Positions 28,230-37,599 of a DNA stretch of 64,000 nucleotides are shown piece after piece. The notes under the pieces were generated by a model. That model ran no database searches, was not told where the DNA came from, and saw only the letters and a program-made list of their open reading frames with translations. The DNA lies in assembly GCF_008000755.1 (NCBI RefSeq), contig NZ_CP041690.1, positions 1,269,260-1,333,259 on the forward strand, in the 5' to 3' direction. Source of the stretch: Youhaiella tibetensis (GTDB taxonomy: Bacteria; Pseudomonadota; Alphaproteobacteria; Rhizobiales; Devosiaceae). Each line of letters starts with the position of its first letter. Positions within the stretch are counted from its first letter, which is position 1. The translations under genes were made by a program, and so were the position numbers.

Positions 28230-29006
28230 ATGAGCGCAATAGCGGCAACTAGCACGGAGCGCCCCACCAGAGGGGCGGGCCTCCGGATCGACCAGGTCCA
28301 CGCCCACAAGGGTGCATCGGCGGTCGCCCCGGAAAACACCCTGTCGGCCTTCCGGTCGGCCTATGGGCAGGGCGCGCGTTGGGTCGAGTTCGACGTCTCC
28401 CTCCTCGGGGACGGCACGCCGGTGGTCATCCACGACGCGACGGTTGACCGCTGCTCGTCCTCGACGGGTCACCTCAAGGATCTCTCGCTCAAGGACCTGG
28501 ACGCGATCGATGCCGGCTCCTGGTTCGATCCGTTCTACCAGGGCGAGCGCATTCCGACCCTGGCCGAGGCGCTCGAGTGCTTTGCCGAATTCGGTCTTTC
28601 CGGAAATCTCGAGATCAAGCGCCACAAGCACCAGGCCTCGGTCGAGGAACTGACCGGCAACATCCACGCCGTCCTCAAGGACCGCGACCCTTCCGTCAGG
28701 ATCTCGATTTCGAGCTTCGATGTGGATGTCCTCAAGTCTATCGGCGCCAAGGACCCATCCCTGGAACTGGCGATGCTTTGGGACAAGCTGCCCGAGAACT
28801 GGCGTGACGTCCTGGCGGACATCCCGACCAAGGTCATTCATCTCAACTACAAGGCCCTGACCCTGCCATTTCTCGATGAGGTGGTGGAAAAGGGCCTGTT
28901 GGTCCGCGCGTGGACTTGCAACGATCCGGCCGAATTGGCCCAGTTCTGGTCGATGGGGCTGGGTGCGGTCATCACCGACGAGCCGCGGTACTTCCTTAGC
29001 CGATAG
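28230..29006 (+). CDS. ugpQ: glycerophosphodiester phosphodiesterase
   Basis: A 258-residue GDPD-family enzyme that hydrolyses glycerophosphodiesters to glycerol-3-phosphate and an alcohol. The family residues are visible: H26 in HAHKGAS, the ENT block near 35, E53 and D55 in VEFDVSL, and H68 in VIHDATVDR. The later blocks LEIK and TDEPRYFL are also typical. It lacks a signal peptide, so it acts in the cytoplasm on imported diesters. Its place seven bases after ugpC supports the glycerophosphodiester assignment of the transporter. Confidence 0.93.
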   Translation: MSAIAATSTERPTRGAGLRIDQVHAHKGASAVAPENTLSAFRSAYGQGARWVEFDVSLLGDGTPVVIHDATVDRCSSSTGHLKDLSLKDLDAIDAGSWFDPFYQGERIPTLAEALECFAEFGLSGNLEIKRHKHQASVEELTGNIHAVLKDRDPSVRISISSFDVDVLKSIGAKDPSLELAMLWDKLPENWRDVLADIPTKVIHLNYKALTLPFLDEVVEKGLLVRAWTCNDPAELAQFWSMGLGAVITDEPRYFLSR

Positions 29007-29024
29007 TTCAAACGGAACGGTAAG

Positions 29025-29798
29025 ATGCTCTCCGAGAGGCAGGCCGAAATACTGTCGCTAATCGAAAGCGAAGGGGCTCAATACATTGAGGACCTGGCGC
29101 GTCGATACGGCCTGACCACGCAGACCATCCGCCGTGACATCAACTACCTGTGCGACCGGGGCTACGCCCGCCGCTTCCATGGCGGCGTCGACGTTCCGGT
29201 CGAGGGCCGCAACATCTCCGCCAATGCGCGCTTCGAGATCAATGCCGCCGCCAAACAGGTGATCGCGCGCCGTATCGCCGCCGAAATTCCGGAAGGCGCC
29301 ACGGTGCTCATGGGCATCGGCACCACGGTGCAATATGTGGCCGAGGCCCTGCGCGACCATCGCGACCTCACCATCGTGACCAACAACATCGACGTGGCGC
29401 TGACCTTGGGCGATGCGAAACACCTCGAGGTCCACCTGACCGGCGGCATCTATCGGCCGGACGACCGCGACAGCGTCGGCCCGGACACCGTGCGCTATTT
29501 CCAGAAGTTCCACGCGGCCTGCTGCGTGGTGGGCACGGGCGGCCTGCACCCGGACATCGGCATGCTCGAGTTCACCCACGAGGAGGCGCAGGTGACTGCC
29601 GCCATCATCGAGAATGCCGAGCAGCGCTTCCTTGCTGCCGACGTCTCCAAATGGTTCCGGCCCGCGGCGGCCAAGGTGGCGCCGTTCTCGCGCATGACGC
29701 GCTTTTTCACCGATCGCCTTCCGGACGATCCCTCTATTGCCGACAAGCTGCGCCAAAGCGGCGTAGATGTCGTTATCTGTGGTTCGGAGACCTCATGA
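29025..29798 (+). CDS. DeoR-family transcriptional regulator (GlpR-like)
   Basis: A 257-residue repressor-type protein. Residues about 3-58 are a DeoR HTH (YIEDLARRYGLTTQTIRRDINYL), and about 75-235 are the sugar-phosphate-sensing DeoRC domain (VLMGIGTTVQYVAEAL, TIVTNNIDVALTL, LTGGIYRPDD). It is encoded inside the ugp operon, 18 bases after ugpQ, so it most likely controls this operon. The TTTTCATATGAAC repeats before ugpB are its candidate operators. The inducer would be a phosphorylated glycerol or sugar; that is inference. Confidence 0.92.
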   Translation: MLSERQAEILSLIESEGAQYIEDLARRYGLTTQTIRRDINYLCDRGYARRFHGGVDVPVEGRNISANARFEINAAAKQVIARRIAAEIPEGATVLMGIGTTVQYVAEALRDHRDLTIVTNNIDVALTLGDAKHLEVHLTGGIYRPDDRDSVGPDTVRYFQKFHAACCVVGTGGLHPDIGMLEFTHEEAQVTAAIIENAEQRFLAADVSKWFRPAAAKVAPFSRMTRFFTDRLPDDPSIADKLRQSGVDVVICGSETS

Positions 29799-30574
29799 CT
29801 TTCCTCGGCCCCGCTCCGGCGACCAGCGATCTGCGCTCGGTGCGGTATCTGTTCACCGACATCGACGACACGCTGACCACGCATGGTCGGCTCCTACCCC
29901 AGACCTACCAGGCACTCTGGGACCTGTCCGATGCCGGCATCTCCGTGATTCCGGTCACGGGCGGTTCGGCCGGCTGGGCCGAGCATATCGTGCGCACCTG
30001 GCCGGTGGCGGCGGTGATCGGAGAAAGCGGCGCCTTCGTCCTGACCTCGGATCGCGGCAAGGTGGTCTTCGAATATTGGGACGACGAGGCCACCCGGCGC
30101 CTGCGCCAGCGCGAGCTCTTGCAGCGCCTCAAGGTCATGCTTTCGGGGACCGGCTTCGAGCTGGCGCATGACCAGCAGTTCCGCATCGCCGATGTCGCCA
30201 TCGACCTGGCCGGCCACAGCGCCGACGAGATCAACGATCTCGCCAACGCCATTCGCGCCACCGGTGCCCGCGCCGTTGCCAGCTCGATCCACATCAACAC
30301 CTGGATCGGCGACTACGACAAGCGGGCCATGAGCGAGCGGGTCCTGCTCAAGGATTTCGGCGTCGCGCCCGCCGACGTCGCTGGGCTCACGGCGTTCGTG
30401 GGGGACTCCCGGAACGATGCGCCGATGTTCTCCTTCATCCGCAATTCGTTCGGCGTCGGCAACATCGCTCCGTACCTGGCGGAACTGCCGCAGGCCCCGC
30501 AATGGGTCTCCAGCCAGCCGGCGGGCATCGGGTTTGCCGACATCGCCAGGTCGCTGCTGGCGGCGCGGGGCTAG
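29795..30574 (+). CDS. HAD-superfamily phosphatase, class IIB cap
   Basis: A 259-residue hydrolase. The HAD motif I is FTDIDDTLTTHG near residues 20-31, motif II is VIPVTGGSAGWAEHI near 52, and motif IV is FVGDSRNDAPMF near 207. The inserted cap between motifs II and III is of the C2B type seen in sucrose-, mannosylglycerate- and phosphomannomutase-like enzymes. The ATG overlaps the DeoR stop by four bases, so it is part of the ugp operon. A sugar phosphate or glycerol phosphate would be a sensible substrate, but motifs alone do not show it. Confidence 0.85.
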   Translation: MTFLGPAPATSDLRSVRYLFTDIDDTLTTHGRLLPQTYQALWDLSDAGISVIPVTGGSAGWAEHIVRTWPVAAVIGESGAFVLTSDRGKVVFEYWDDEATRRLRQRELLQRLKVMLSGTGFELAHDQQFRIADVAIDLAGHSADEINDLANAIRATGARAVASSIHINTWIGDYDKRAMSERVLLKDFGVAPADVAGLTAFVGDSRNDAPMFSFIRNSFGVGNIAPYLAELPQAPQWVSSQPAGIGFADIARSLLAARG

Positions 30575-30581
30575 GGGACGC

Positions 30582-31445
30582 CTAGCCCTTCACCTCGTTG
30601 CGCCAGCTGTATTGCGGCCAGTAGCCCAGCATGCGCTTGGCCTTGTCGATCGAGAGCAGCGTGCCGTTGGTCGAGATGCCCGGCTTGTGCGGCACGCCCG
30701 GAAAGACCTCGGCGAGCAGGGACGCATTGTCCCGGCTCATCACGGTATCGGCGTTGGCGATGATGAACGCTTCGAACCCCTTGAATTCGGCCTCGAGCGC
30801 GCGGCGCACTGCCTGCGCGCCGTCGCGAGCATCGATATAGCCCCAGAGATTCCACTTCCGGCCCATGGGGTTCGCATTGAAACTCGGGAAGGCCTGGTAG
30901 TCCTCCGGGTCCATGACGTTGGAAAACCGCAGGCCGACGATGCGCAGCTCCGGATCCCAACGGGCGAACTGGGCGGCCATGGTTTCGTCCAGCAGCTTGC
31001 CGAGCGAATAGGCGCTTTCGGGCCGCGGGAAATACTCCTCGTCGACCGGCACATAGGGCGGCGGATTGTCGAAGGGGAGGCCGAGCACGGTTTCGCTGGA
31101 GGCGAACACCACGTTCTTGATCCCGGCCTGGCGGGCGGCCAGGAAGACGTTGTAGGTCGCCGGGACATTGTTCTTGAACGTCGCCGCATTGGGGCTGAGG
31201 CCGGGCGCGGGAATGGCGGCCAGGTGCACGACCGCGTCGAATGGGCCGTGCCGTTCATCGATGCCGCCAAGGATCGCTTCTGCAACCTGACCGTAGTCGG
31301 AAAGGTCGACCTTGACGGTCGGGCAGGGGCCATTGCGCGGCGCCACGGTATCGAGGTTGACGACCTCGTATCCATGGGCCAGCAGGTCGCGGACCACCGC
31401 GCGCCCAAGCTTTCCACTCCCACCCGTTACGATGACTTTCGGCAT
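30582..31445 (-). CDS. NAD-dependent epimerase/dehydratase (extended SDR)
   Basis: A 287-residue Rossmann-fold protein. The N-terminal VIVTGGSGKLGRAVVRDLL is the nucleotide-binding loop, HLAAIPAPG marks the fourth strand, and the catalytic pair is in AYSLGKLLDET (YxxxK). The length and fold fit sugar epimerases and uronate dehydrogenases of this group; the substrate is not determined. The ATG at 31445 has a GGGAGGA site upstream. It converges with the HAD gene eight bases away. A role in hexuronate chemistry is possible, but it lies 10 kb from the uxu genes and has no uxu-type operator in front. Confidence 0.85.
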   Translation of the reverse strand: MPKVIVTGGSGKLGRAVVRDLLAHGYEVVNLDTVAPRNGPCPTVKVDLSDYGQVAEAILGGIDERHGPFDAVVHLAAIPAPGLSPNAATFKNNVPATYNVFLAARQAGIKNVVFASSETVLGLPFDNPPPYVPVDEEYFPRPESAYSLGKLLDETMAAQFARWDPELRIVGLRFSNVMDPEDYQAFPSFNANPMGRKWNLWGYIDARDGAQAVRRALEAEFKGFEAFIIANADTVMSRDNASLLAEVFPGVPHKPGISTNGTLLSIDKAKRMLGYWPQYSWRNEVKG

Positions 31446-31634
31446 GTCCAGTATCCTCCCAAGGCACTCGCGGCCGAAGGACGGCGACCGCTCGGGGCAA
31501 CCTAGCAAGCCATCCCGACGGGAGCTAGTGGCGCGAAACTGAACGGAATCTGAACGGCCCTCTCAGGGGTGGTTCAAGGCCCTCCCGATAGCTTCGTGTC
31601 CATCGAAACGCAACGCGAGCCCTCGAGGACCGAA

Positions 31635-31973
31635 ATGAACAAGCGTCATGAACAGCTTCTGGTGGCAACCCTGGCCGGCCTCGTCATCCTGAGTGCCGCC
31701 GCCTTCGCCGTCCAGCCCGCCATGGCCGCCGGCTACAACGTGGACCAGCAGGCCCAGGTGACCGGCGTCGCCAAATGGGACCGGCTGAACGTGCGCAAGT
31801 GGCCGGCCGCCTATTCCCAGAAGGTCGGTTCGTTCCAGCTGCACACCATCGTCTGGGTCGAGCGCTGCATCGAAGCCACCCACGGTTCGGACTGGTGCCT
31901 CGTCGAGCGCGGTTTCCAGAAGGGCTGGGTCAACTCCTCCTACCTCACGCTCGCCGACGACCTCGACATCTGA
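31635..31973 (+). CDS. small exported SH3-domain protein
   Basis: A 112-residue protein. An N-terminal signal peptide (about residues 8-32, ending VQPAMAA) precedes a bacterial SH3-like domain (TGVAKWDRLNVRKWPAAYSQKVGSF to GWVNSSYL). Two cysteines (ERCIEATHGSDWCLVERG) could form a disulfide in the periplasm. Such domains bind peptidoglycan or protein partners. A GAGGA site precedes the ATG at 31635. No operon partners are evident; asparaginase follows 76 bases later on the same strand. Confidence 0.8.
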   Translation: MNKRHEQLLVATLAGLVILSAAAFAVQPAMAAGYNVDQQAQVTGVAKWDRLNVRKWPAAYSQKVGSFQLHTIVWVERCIEATHGSDWCLVERGFQKGWVNSSYLTLADDLDI

Positions 31974-32049
31974 TTTTTCACTGCGACCTCCCGCCAACTC
32001 CTCCGGCCTGTGCTATTTCTTCGCGAATAGCACATGCCGGAGTTCTTTC

Positions 32050-33063
32050 ATGACCGAAGCCAATCCCATTCTTGCCCAGATGGTTCGCGGTAACTGGGTT
32101 GAGAATCGCTATCGCGGCGCTTTCGCGGTGGTCGACGCGGATGGCAAGGTCATCTTCTCGGCCGGCGACATCGCGCGCCCGATCTTCCCGCGTTCCGCCG
32201 TCAAATCCATGCAGGCCCTGGCGATGGTCACGGCCGGCTCGATCGATCGCTTCGCCCTCTCGGACGAGGACCTGGCGCTCGCCTGCGCCTCCCACCGCGG
32301 CGAGGACGTGCATGTCGAAGGAGTCGTCCACTTCCTCGAAGAACTGGGGCTGAGCAAGGACGACCTCGAATGCGGCGCCCATGCGCCCGGCGATCCGGAG
32401 GCCCGCAAGGGCCTGCGCCTGCGCCACGAAGCGCCATCAGCGCTCCACAACAACTGCTCGGGCAAGCATTCGGGCATGCTATCGGTGGCACTCGCCATGG
32501 GCGCGCCGACACGCGGTTATATCGACCGCGATCATCCCGTACAGGTGCGCGTCCGATCCGCCATAGAGGCGGTCATCGGCGAGCCGCTGACCGAAGGGCG
32601 GTGCGGCACCGACGGGTGCTCCATCCCGACATGGGCGGCGCCCCTTGAAGCCTATGCGCGCGGCTTCGCGCGAATGGCGACCGGCAAAGGCCTATCCCCT
32701 GACCTGGCGGCCGGCGCCCAGCGCATCTTCGACGCCGCCACGCGCCACCCGCACCTGGTTGCAGGTAAGGACCAGCTCGATACCGTCGTCATGGAAGCGT
32801 TCGGCGGTCGCGTGATGCAGAAGGGCGGCGCCGAGGGTGTCCAGTGCGGCGCCATCCGCGACAAGGGCTGGGGCTATGCCATCAAGTGCGACGACGGCAA
32901 CATGGACGCTTCGCGCGCCATGGTCGCGGCGCTGCTGCTGGCGATCGCCGACCCCGACGCGGCGCAGGCCGAAGTGCTGCACCGCTTCCGCGCGCATCCG
33001 GTCCTCAACGTTCGTGGCCTCCATGTCGGGGTCATCGAAGCGCTGGAAGGCGTCTGGGGCTGA
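32050..33063 (+). CDS. L-asparaginase, class 3 (Rhizobium etli ReAV-like)
   Basis: A 337-residue asparaginase of the AnsA/ReAV type, unrelated to the E. coli enzymes. The active-site blocks are present: PRSAVKSMQ with S49 and K52, CASHRGEDVHVEGV with S81, the NNCSGKHSGML block with C136 and K139, and CGTDGCSIPT with C190. These correspond, shifted by one residue, to the serine-lysine pairs and zinc-type Cys/Lys site known from the R. etli protein. It would hydrolyse asparagine to aspartate and ammonia in the cytoplasm. It converges with the TIGR03808-type gene one base away. Confidence 0.92.
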   Translation: MTEANPILAQMVRGNWVENRYRGAFAVVDADGKVIFSAGDIARPIFPRSAVKSMQALAMVTAGSIDRFALSDEDLALACASHRGEDVHVEGVVHFLEELGLSKDDLECGAHAPGDPEARKGLRLRHEAPSALHNNCSGKHSGMLSVALAMGAPTRGYIDRDHPVQVRVRSAIEAVIGEPLTEGRCGTDGCSIPTWAAPLEAYARGFARMATGKGLSPDLAAGAQRIFDAATRHPHLVAGKDQLDTVVMEAFGGRVMQKGGAEGVQCGAIRDKGWGYAIKCDDGNMDASRAMVAALLLAIADPDAAQAEVLHRFRAHPVLNVRGLHVGVIEALEGVWG

Positions 33064-34404
33064 TCAGCCGGTGACGTTCCCGCTCACGGTGACATTGGGG
33101 AAGCGGCTGGCCTCCTCGGCCAGCTTCTCGCTCCTGAACTCCTGCCAGGCCATGCCCGCAATAGCGGCGCGCCTCGAGCCGGAGATCGTATTATTGGTGA
33201 TCTGAGCGCTGCCTGCGTCTTCCACGACGCTCGCGGCGATGCCCACCTCGGCGTTACGCACGATGTTGCCGTTGACGAGGACGTTGCGCAGGAACGGCCC
33301 CCAGCCGGCGAGAATCCCCGGACCGGGAACATTGTCGATGACGTTGCCGGTGATGGCCACGTCGGCCTCCGCGAAAATGCCGGCAGGCGTCGTATCGGGA
33401 TTGGTCGCCGAGTTCGGAGTGATGTTGCGCACGATATTGCCCGTGCAGGTCGCCAGGTGCCCCTCGCTGTCGAGATTGGCGATCGAGATGCCAACGGCTG
33501 CCGCATCGATGATGTTGTTGGCGATGACCGAGCCAGAAAAGGCGAACTCGGAGAAGATCGCCGTCTCGCTGCTGTTGATACAGGTATTGCCGGTGACCTG
33601 GGTGTTGTTGGTCGAGTTGAGGCGCACCGCCGAGAAGGCGCAGTCGGCGATGTGATTGTTGGCGACGATCACTTCGTCGGCGCGGAAGACATTGATGCCG
33701 TTGCCGTTCTGCCCGTTGCCGCCCGCATCGAACGCGACGTTCGAGATGCGGTTGTTGGTGACGATCGTTCCATCGCGCCCGCTGGCGCTGCGCCAGACCA
33801 GAATGCCGTTATTGCGGCAATCGCGGATGCGGTTCGAGGAGATGACGAGCCCGACATTGTCCAGCGCGAAGAGGGCAGTCGAGACGCTTTCGAAGGTGCA
33901 GTTTTCGACCAGGCCCTCGCTCGCGAAGATCGCCAGGCCATTGCCCGCCGCGTTGACGAACCGAGCATTGCTCAGGGTTACGCCGCGGCTGTTCTGGATA
34001 TCGAGAAGACCGGTCCGCGCCTCGCCACCGTCGCCGTTGCCGCCGTCGAATGCCAGCCCATCGAGCGTGACGTTGGTGCGGCCGGTGACCGAAAGGATCG
34101 TCTGGCCCTCGGAAAGCGTCAGCACGGTCTCGCCGGGCATGCCGATGACCTGCATGCCGTCCGGCACGTTGAGGTTGGCCGCACGATAGACGCCGGGGGG
34201 CAGGAAGAGCGGCAGGTTCTGCGCGGAGGCCGCTTCGAGCGCTGTCTGCAATGCCTGGCTCTGGTCTTCGCTCAGATCAGGCACGACGCCGAGCGTAGCG
34301 CCATCCAGCATGGTTTGCGCCCATGCCGGGCGCGCAAGGGTGGCGAGCCCGAGGCACGTGCTGCCTGCGAGCAGCCGGCGGCGGGTAAGCGTGATCTTTT
34401 CCAT
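33064..34404 (-). CDS. Tat-exported parallel beta-helix repeat protein (TIGR03808-like)
   Basis: A 446-residue protein. A twin-arginine signal (LTRRRLLAGSTCLGLATLARPAWA, residues about 6-29, first 12 residues diagnostic) sends it folded to the periplasm. The rest is a right-handed beta-helix with many NNxI and GNxI rungs (ISSNRIRDCRNNGILV, VIANNIIDAAAVGI, ITNNTISGSRRAAI). This fold is shared with pectate lyases and other carbohydrate enzymes, but I see no clear catalytic set. TIGR03808-type proteins are frequent in Hyphomicrobiales and lack a defined function. The Asn-rich repeats are regular and not degenerate. Confidence 0.87.
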   Translation of the reverse strand: MEKITLTRRRLLAGSTCLGLATLARPAWAQTMLDGATLGVVPDLSEDQSQALQTALEAASAQNLPLFLPPGVYRAANLNVPDGMQVIGMPGETVLTLSEGQTILSVTGRTNVTLDGLAFDGGNGDGGEARTGLLDIQNSRGVTLSNARFVNAAGNGLAIFASEGLVENCTFESVSTALFALDNVGLVISSNRIRDCRNNGILVWRSASGRDGTIVTNNRISNVAFDAGGNGQNGNGINVFRADEVIVANNHIADCAFSAVRLNSTNNTQVTGNTCINSSETAIFSEFAFSGSVIANNIIDAAAVGISIANLDSEGHLATCTGNIVRNITPNSATNPDTTPAGIFAEADVAITGNVIDNVPGPGILAGWGPFLRNVLVNGNIVRNAEVGIAASVVEDAGSAQITNNTISGSRRAAIAGMAWQEFRSEKLAEEASRFPNVTVSGNVTG

Positions 34405-34469
34405 GCCTCACCATGGCTTAGCCACGAGAGGCGGCACAGCGAAAGCTGCCGGATTGGTGAACGGGTGCC

Positions 34470-35291
34470 TCACTTGCGCGCCCGGATGGTGAGAGCCAGC
34501 GGTACGCGAACGTGCCCCGGCGGCAAGCGCCACAGGTGGTCGCTTCCCTGCGTCATCCCATCGCCGATTCCCCACTGCAGGGCCTCATGCTCGCCGATGT
34601 GTTCGATCGTGAGCCCGGCCCCGATCAGGGCGTTGAGGATCGAAGAGAGCGAGTGGCTCCATTCGTAGGTCTGCCGGTTCGCGAGCGGGCGCTTTGAGAG
34701 GTTGTAGTTGGCAACGACTTCGACAGGCAACGGCCGGTCCGCCGCGGTCTCGTAGTCGAATGCCAGTTTGAGGTTGCCGTCCGCGTCCGGCGCGAGCATC
34801 CAGGCGGTGGGGTGGCAATCGACATAGTGGAAGACGCCGCCGGGCTTGAGCAGGCCGGCGACGGCGCGCGCCCAGCGCTCGAGGTCATCCATCCAGACCA
34901 GCGTTCCCCAACTTGTGAAGACGCGATCGTACCGCGTGCCCAGGATCTGCGGCGCGTCGTAGACAGCGCCCTGCTCGAAGCGAGCGTCGATGCCGGTCCG
35001 GCGCGCGAGTTCACGAGCGTGGGCAATGGCGCGACCGGAAAAGTCGAGCCCCGCGATCACGCCCGCGCCTTGCCGCCGCAGGGACAGCGTGTCGGTGCCG
35101 ATGTGGCACTGGAGGTGCGCGACCGAACGACCGTCGAGATCGCCCAGTTCTTCGCGCTCTATGGGAAGCAGCAGGTTCGCGCCGGCCAGCAGCTCGGCGA
35201 TGCGGTAAAAGCCGGTTTCGTCGGCGAAATGCAGGTCGGCGCGTTCATCCCAGTTGGCGCGGTTGGCGGCAAGGTGCGAGGCAAGCGGCAT
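34470..35291 (-). CDS. class I SAM-dependent methyltransferase
   Basis: A 273-residue methyltransferase. The SAM region is SVAHLQCHIGTDTLSLRRQGAGVIAGLDFSG, in which the usual GxGxG is replaced by QCHIGTD, a known variant. FTSWGTLVWMDDLERWARAV and LLKPGGVFHYVDCHP are the later core blocks. The ATG at 35291 has GGAA eight bases upstream and gives a family-like start (ANRANWDER); an ATG ten codons earlier (35321) is an alternative without a visible ribosome site. The substrate is unknown. It is divergent from the HerA-like ATPase gene. Confidence 0.82.
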   Translation of the reverse strand: MPLASHLAANRANWDERADLHFADETGFYRIAELLAGANLLLPIEREELGDLDGRSVAHLQCHIGTDTLSLRRQGAGVIAGLDFSGRAIAHARELARRTGIDARFEQGAVYDAPQILGTRYDRVFTSWGTLVWMDDLERWARAVAGLLKPGGVFHYVDCHPTAWMLAPDADGNLKLAFDYETAADRPLPVEVVANYNLSKRPLANRQTYEWSHSLSSILNALIGAGLTIEHIGEHEALQWGIGDGMTQGSDHLWRLPPGHVRVPLALTIRARK

Positions 35292-35467
35292 GTCGGGTTC
35301 CAGGACTGAAAGCACGGTCATGGAACACGCGCACCGGCACTGAATATCCGGGTGACTACTTACCCCGGCCGCACCGCATAATGTCGGCCATCGGGGAGGT
35401 TCGGCTTGTGGGCGCGGATGGCGGGCAGCTATAAGACTCGCCAAATCATCTATTTGCCGAGGCCGCC

Positions 35468-36958
35468 ATGCTCGTTGACGATAAAGTCTATCTCGGAACC
35501 AGTACCCGGCCGGAGTACCTTGCCCTCAAGTACGGCAACCGGCACGGACTGGTGACGGGTGCGACGGGCACGGGCAAGACGGTGACGCTCCAGATCATGG
35601 CCGAGGGCTTTTCGCGCCTCGGCGTCCCGGTCTTCGCCGCGGACGTCAAGGGCGACCTCTCGGGCATCGCCATGGCCGGTACCGAGCAGGACTTCCTGCT
35701 CAAGCGCGCCAAGGAAATCGGGTTCGACGACTACAAATTCGAGGCCTCGCCCACGATCTTCTGGGACCTGTTCGGGCGGCAGGGCCACCCGATCCGCGCC
35801 ACCATCTCGGAGATGGGGCCGCTGCTGCTGGCGCGCATCCTCGGCCTCAACGACACCCAGGAAGGCGTGCTCAACATCGTCTTCAAGCTCGCCGACGACG
35901 AAGGCCTGCTCCTGCTCGACCTCAAGGACCTGCGCGCGCTCCTGGTCGAAGTGCAGCAGCGGTCGACCGAGATCGCCACCAAGTACGGCAACGTCGCCAC
36001 CGCCAGCGTGGGCGCGGTGCAGCGGGCGCTGCTGGTGCTCGAGCAGCAGGGCGGCGACAACTTCTTCGGCGAGCGCTCGCTGGCCATCCAGGACCTGATG
36101 CGCACGACCCCCGATGGCCGCGGCTATGTGTCGGTGCTGGCGGCGGACGAACTGATGCGCTCGCCCAAGCTCTATGCGACCTTCCTGCTCTGGATGCTCT
36201 CCGAGCTCTTCGAGGAGCTGCCCGAGGTCGGCGATCCGGACAAGCCCAAGCTCGTCTTCTTCTTCGATGAAGCGCACCTGCTGTTCGACGATGCGCCCAA
36301 GGCGCTGCTCGACAAGATCGAGCAGGTGGTACGCCTGGTCCGCTCCAAGGGCGTCGGCGTCTATTTCGTAACACAGAACCCGGTGGACGTGCCCGATACG
36401 GTTCTCTCCCAGCTCGGCAATCGCGTCCAGCACGCGCTGCGCGCCTATACGCCTCGCGACCAGAAGGCGGTGAAGGTCGCCGCCGACACCTTCCGCCCCA
36501 ACCCCGCGTTCTCGACCGCCGAGGTCATCACCCAGCTCGGGACCGGCGAGGCGCTGGTCTCGGTGATCGAGGAAAAGGGCGCCCCCTCGATGGTCGGTCG
36601 CACGCTCATCCGTCCGCCCAGCGGCCGGCTAGGGCCGGTGCTCCCCGAGGAACGCCGCACCATCATGGCGAACAGCCCCGTTGCAGGGCTCTACGACACG
36701 GCAGTCGACCGACAGTCCGCCTTCGAGGTGCTGGCCGCCAAGACCAAGCAGAAGCAGGAAGACGAGGCGCGCCAGCGCGAACTGGACGAGCAGCTCAAGC
36801 AGGCCCGCACGGCCGAGGCGCAAAAGCCCAAGGCGCGGACCAGCACCCGCCAGACCCCGCAGGAGGCCGCCATGAACTCGTTTGCGCGGGCGGCAGCCAC
36901 CGCGCTCGGCGCGGCGCTGGTGCGCGGCATCCTCGGCTCGCTCAAGCGCGGCCGGTGA
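35468..36958 (+). CDS. HerA/FtsK-like ATPase, DUF853 (YjgR-like)
   Basis: A 496-residue P-loop ATPase. Walker A is GATGTGKT (31-38), Walker B is [13 protein letters not shown] near 255-267, and an arginine-finger-type region follows ([21 protein letters not shown]). The C-terminus has a charged, Gln/Glu/Lys-rich stretch (about 415-470) that may be coiled coil. Proteins of this family resemble DNA-translocating HerA helicases; their cellular role is poorly defined. A small Rossmann-type gene follows with its start touching this stop, so the two are co-transcribed. Confidence 0.9.
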   Translation: MLVDDKVYLGTSTRPEYLALKYGNRHGLVTGATGTGKTVTLQIMAEGFSRLGVPVFAADVKGDLSGIAMAGTEQDFLLKRAKEIGFDDYKFEASPTIFWDLFGRQGHPIRATISEMGPLLLARILGLNDTQEGVLNIVFKLADDEGLLLLDLKDLRALLVEVQQRSTEIATKYGNVATASVGAVQRALLVLEQQGGDNFFGERSLAIQDLMRTTPDGRGYVSVLAADELMRSPKLYATFLLWMLSELFEELPEVGDPDKPKLVFFFDEAHLLFDDAPKALLDKIEQVVRLVRSKGVGVYFVTQNPVDVPDTVLSQLGNRVQHALRAYTPRDQKAVKVAADTFRPNPAFSTAEVITQLGTGEALVSVIEEKGAPSMVGRTLIRPPSGRLGPVLPEERRTIMANSPVAGLYDTAVDRQSAFEVLAAKTKQKQEDEARQRELDEQLKQARTAEAQKPKARTSTRQTPQEAAMNSFARAAATALGAALVRGILGSLKRGR

Positions 36959-36960
36959 CC

Positions 36961-37530
36961 ATGCAGTTGCCCGGTACCACCCATTCGGCCAAGCCGACCC
37001 TGGCCGTGTTCGCGTCCCAGCAGGGGCCGGGAGATGCCGAGCGCTCTTCCATCATGTCCCAGGCGGGAACGTATTTCGCCCGCAAGGGTGCGCGGATCGT
37101 CTGCCTGATCGATGCACTGACCATTCCCGTGCCCCTGATCACCAGCGCCCGCGCCGCGGGCGGCGAGGTGGTCATCATCGCCGACGAGCGCGCACCGCTC
37201 CTGCCGGCGCTCCAGGGCGTGGCGGTGGAGCGGATCGCCGAGGTCGGCGAGCGGCTCACCCGGGTTTCGACCCTGGCCGATGGCTTCATCGGGCTGCCCG
37301 GCTCGCTCGCCTCCGCGTCCAGCCTCTATTCGGCCTGGGTCAAGGGCGGCGGAGGTCAGGGCGGCAAGCCGGTGGTGCTCTACAACCGCAATCACGCCTT
37401 CGAGGTGTTGCGCGGCTACGTCGCAGACGTGGTCTCCCACAGCCGGCGCGGGCACGAACAGGTCGTCCAGTTCGCCGATTCCATCGAGGATAGCTGGAAC
37501 CGCATCGCCCGGATGCTCAACCTCCACTAG
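36961..37530 (+). CDS. LOG/TIGR00725-like Rossmann-fold protein with degenerate motif
   Basis: A 189-residue protein with a Rossmann-like fold similar to lysine-decarboxylase-like (LOG) nucleotide enzymes. The layout PTLAVFASQQGPG, then ARIVCLIDA, then DGFIGLPGSLASASSLYSAW follows LOG, but the hallmark PGGxGTxxE is replaced by PGSLASASS, so the glutamate and second glycine are missing. LOG-type phosphoribohydrolase activity is therefore doubtful. The start is taken as the ATG at 36961; a GTG at 36955 overlapping the upstream stop is possible. Its coupling to the DUF853 ATPase gene suggests a joint role that I cannot define. Confidence 0.6.
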   Translation: MQLPGTTHSAKPTLAVFASQQGPGDAERSSIMSQAGTYFARKGARIVCLIDALTIPVPLITSARAAGGEVVIIADERAPLLPALQGVAVERIAEVGERLTRVSTLADGFIGLPGSLASASSLYSAWVKGGGGQGGKPVVLYNRNHAFEVLRGYVADVVSHSRRGHEQVVQFADSIEDSWNRIARMLNLH

Positions 37531-37599
37531 CGAATTAACTTTCTATGGCGGTCCCGACAGGCGCATAATGGTTCATTGCCTGCCGTCGGGAGCAGTCCG

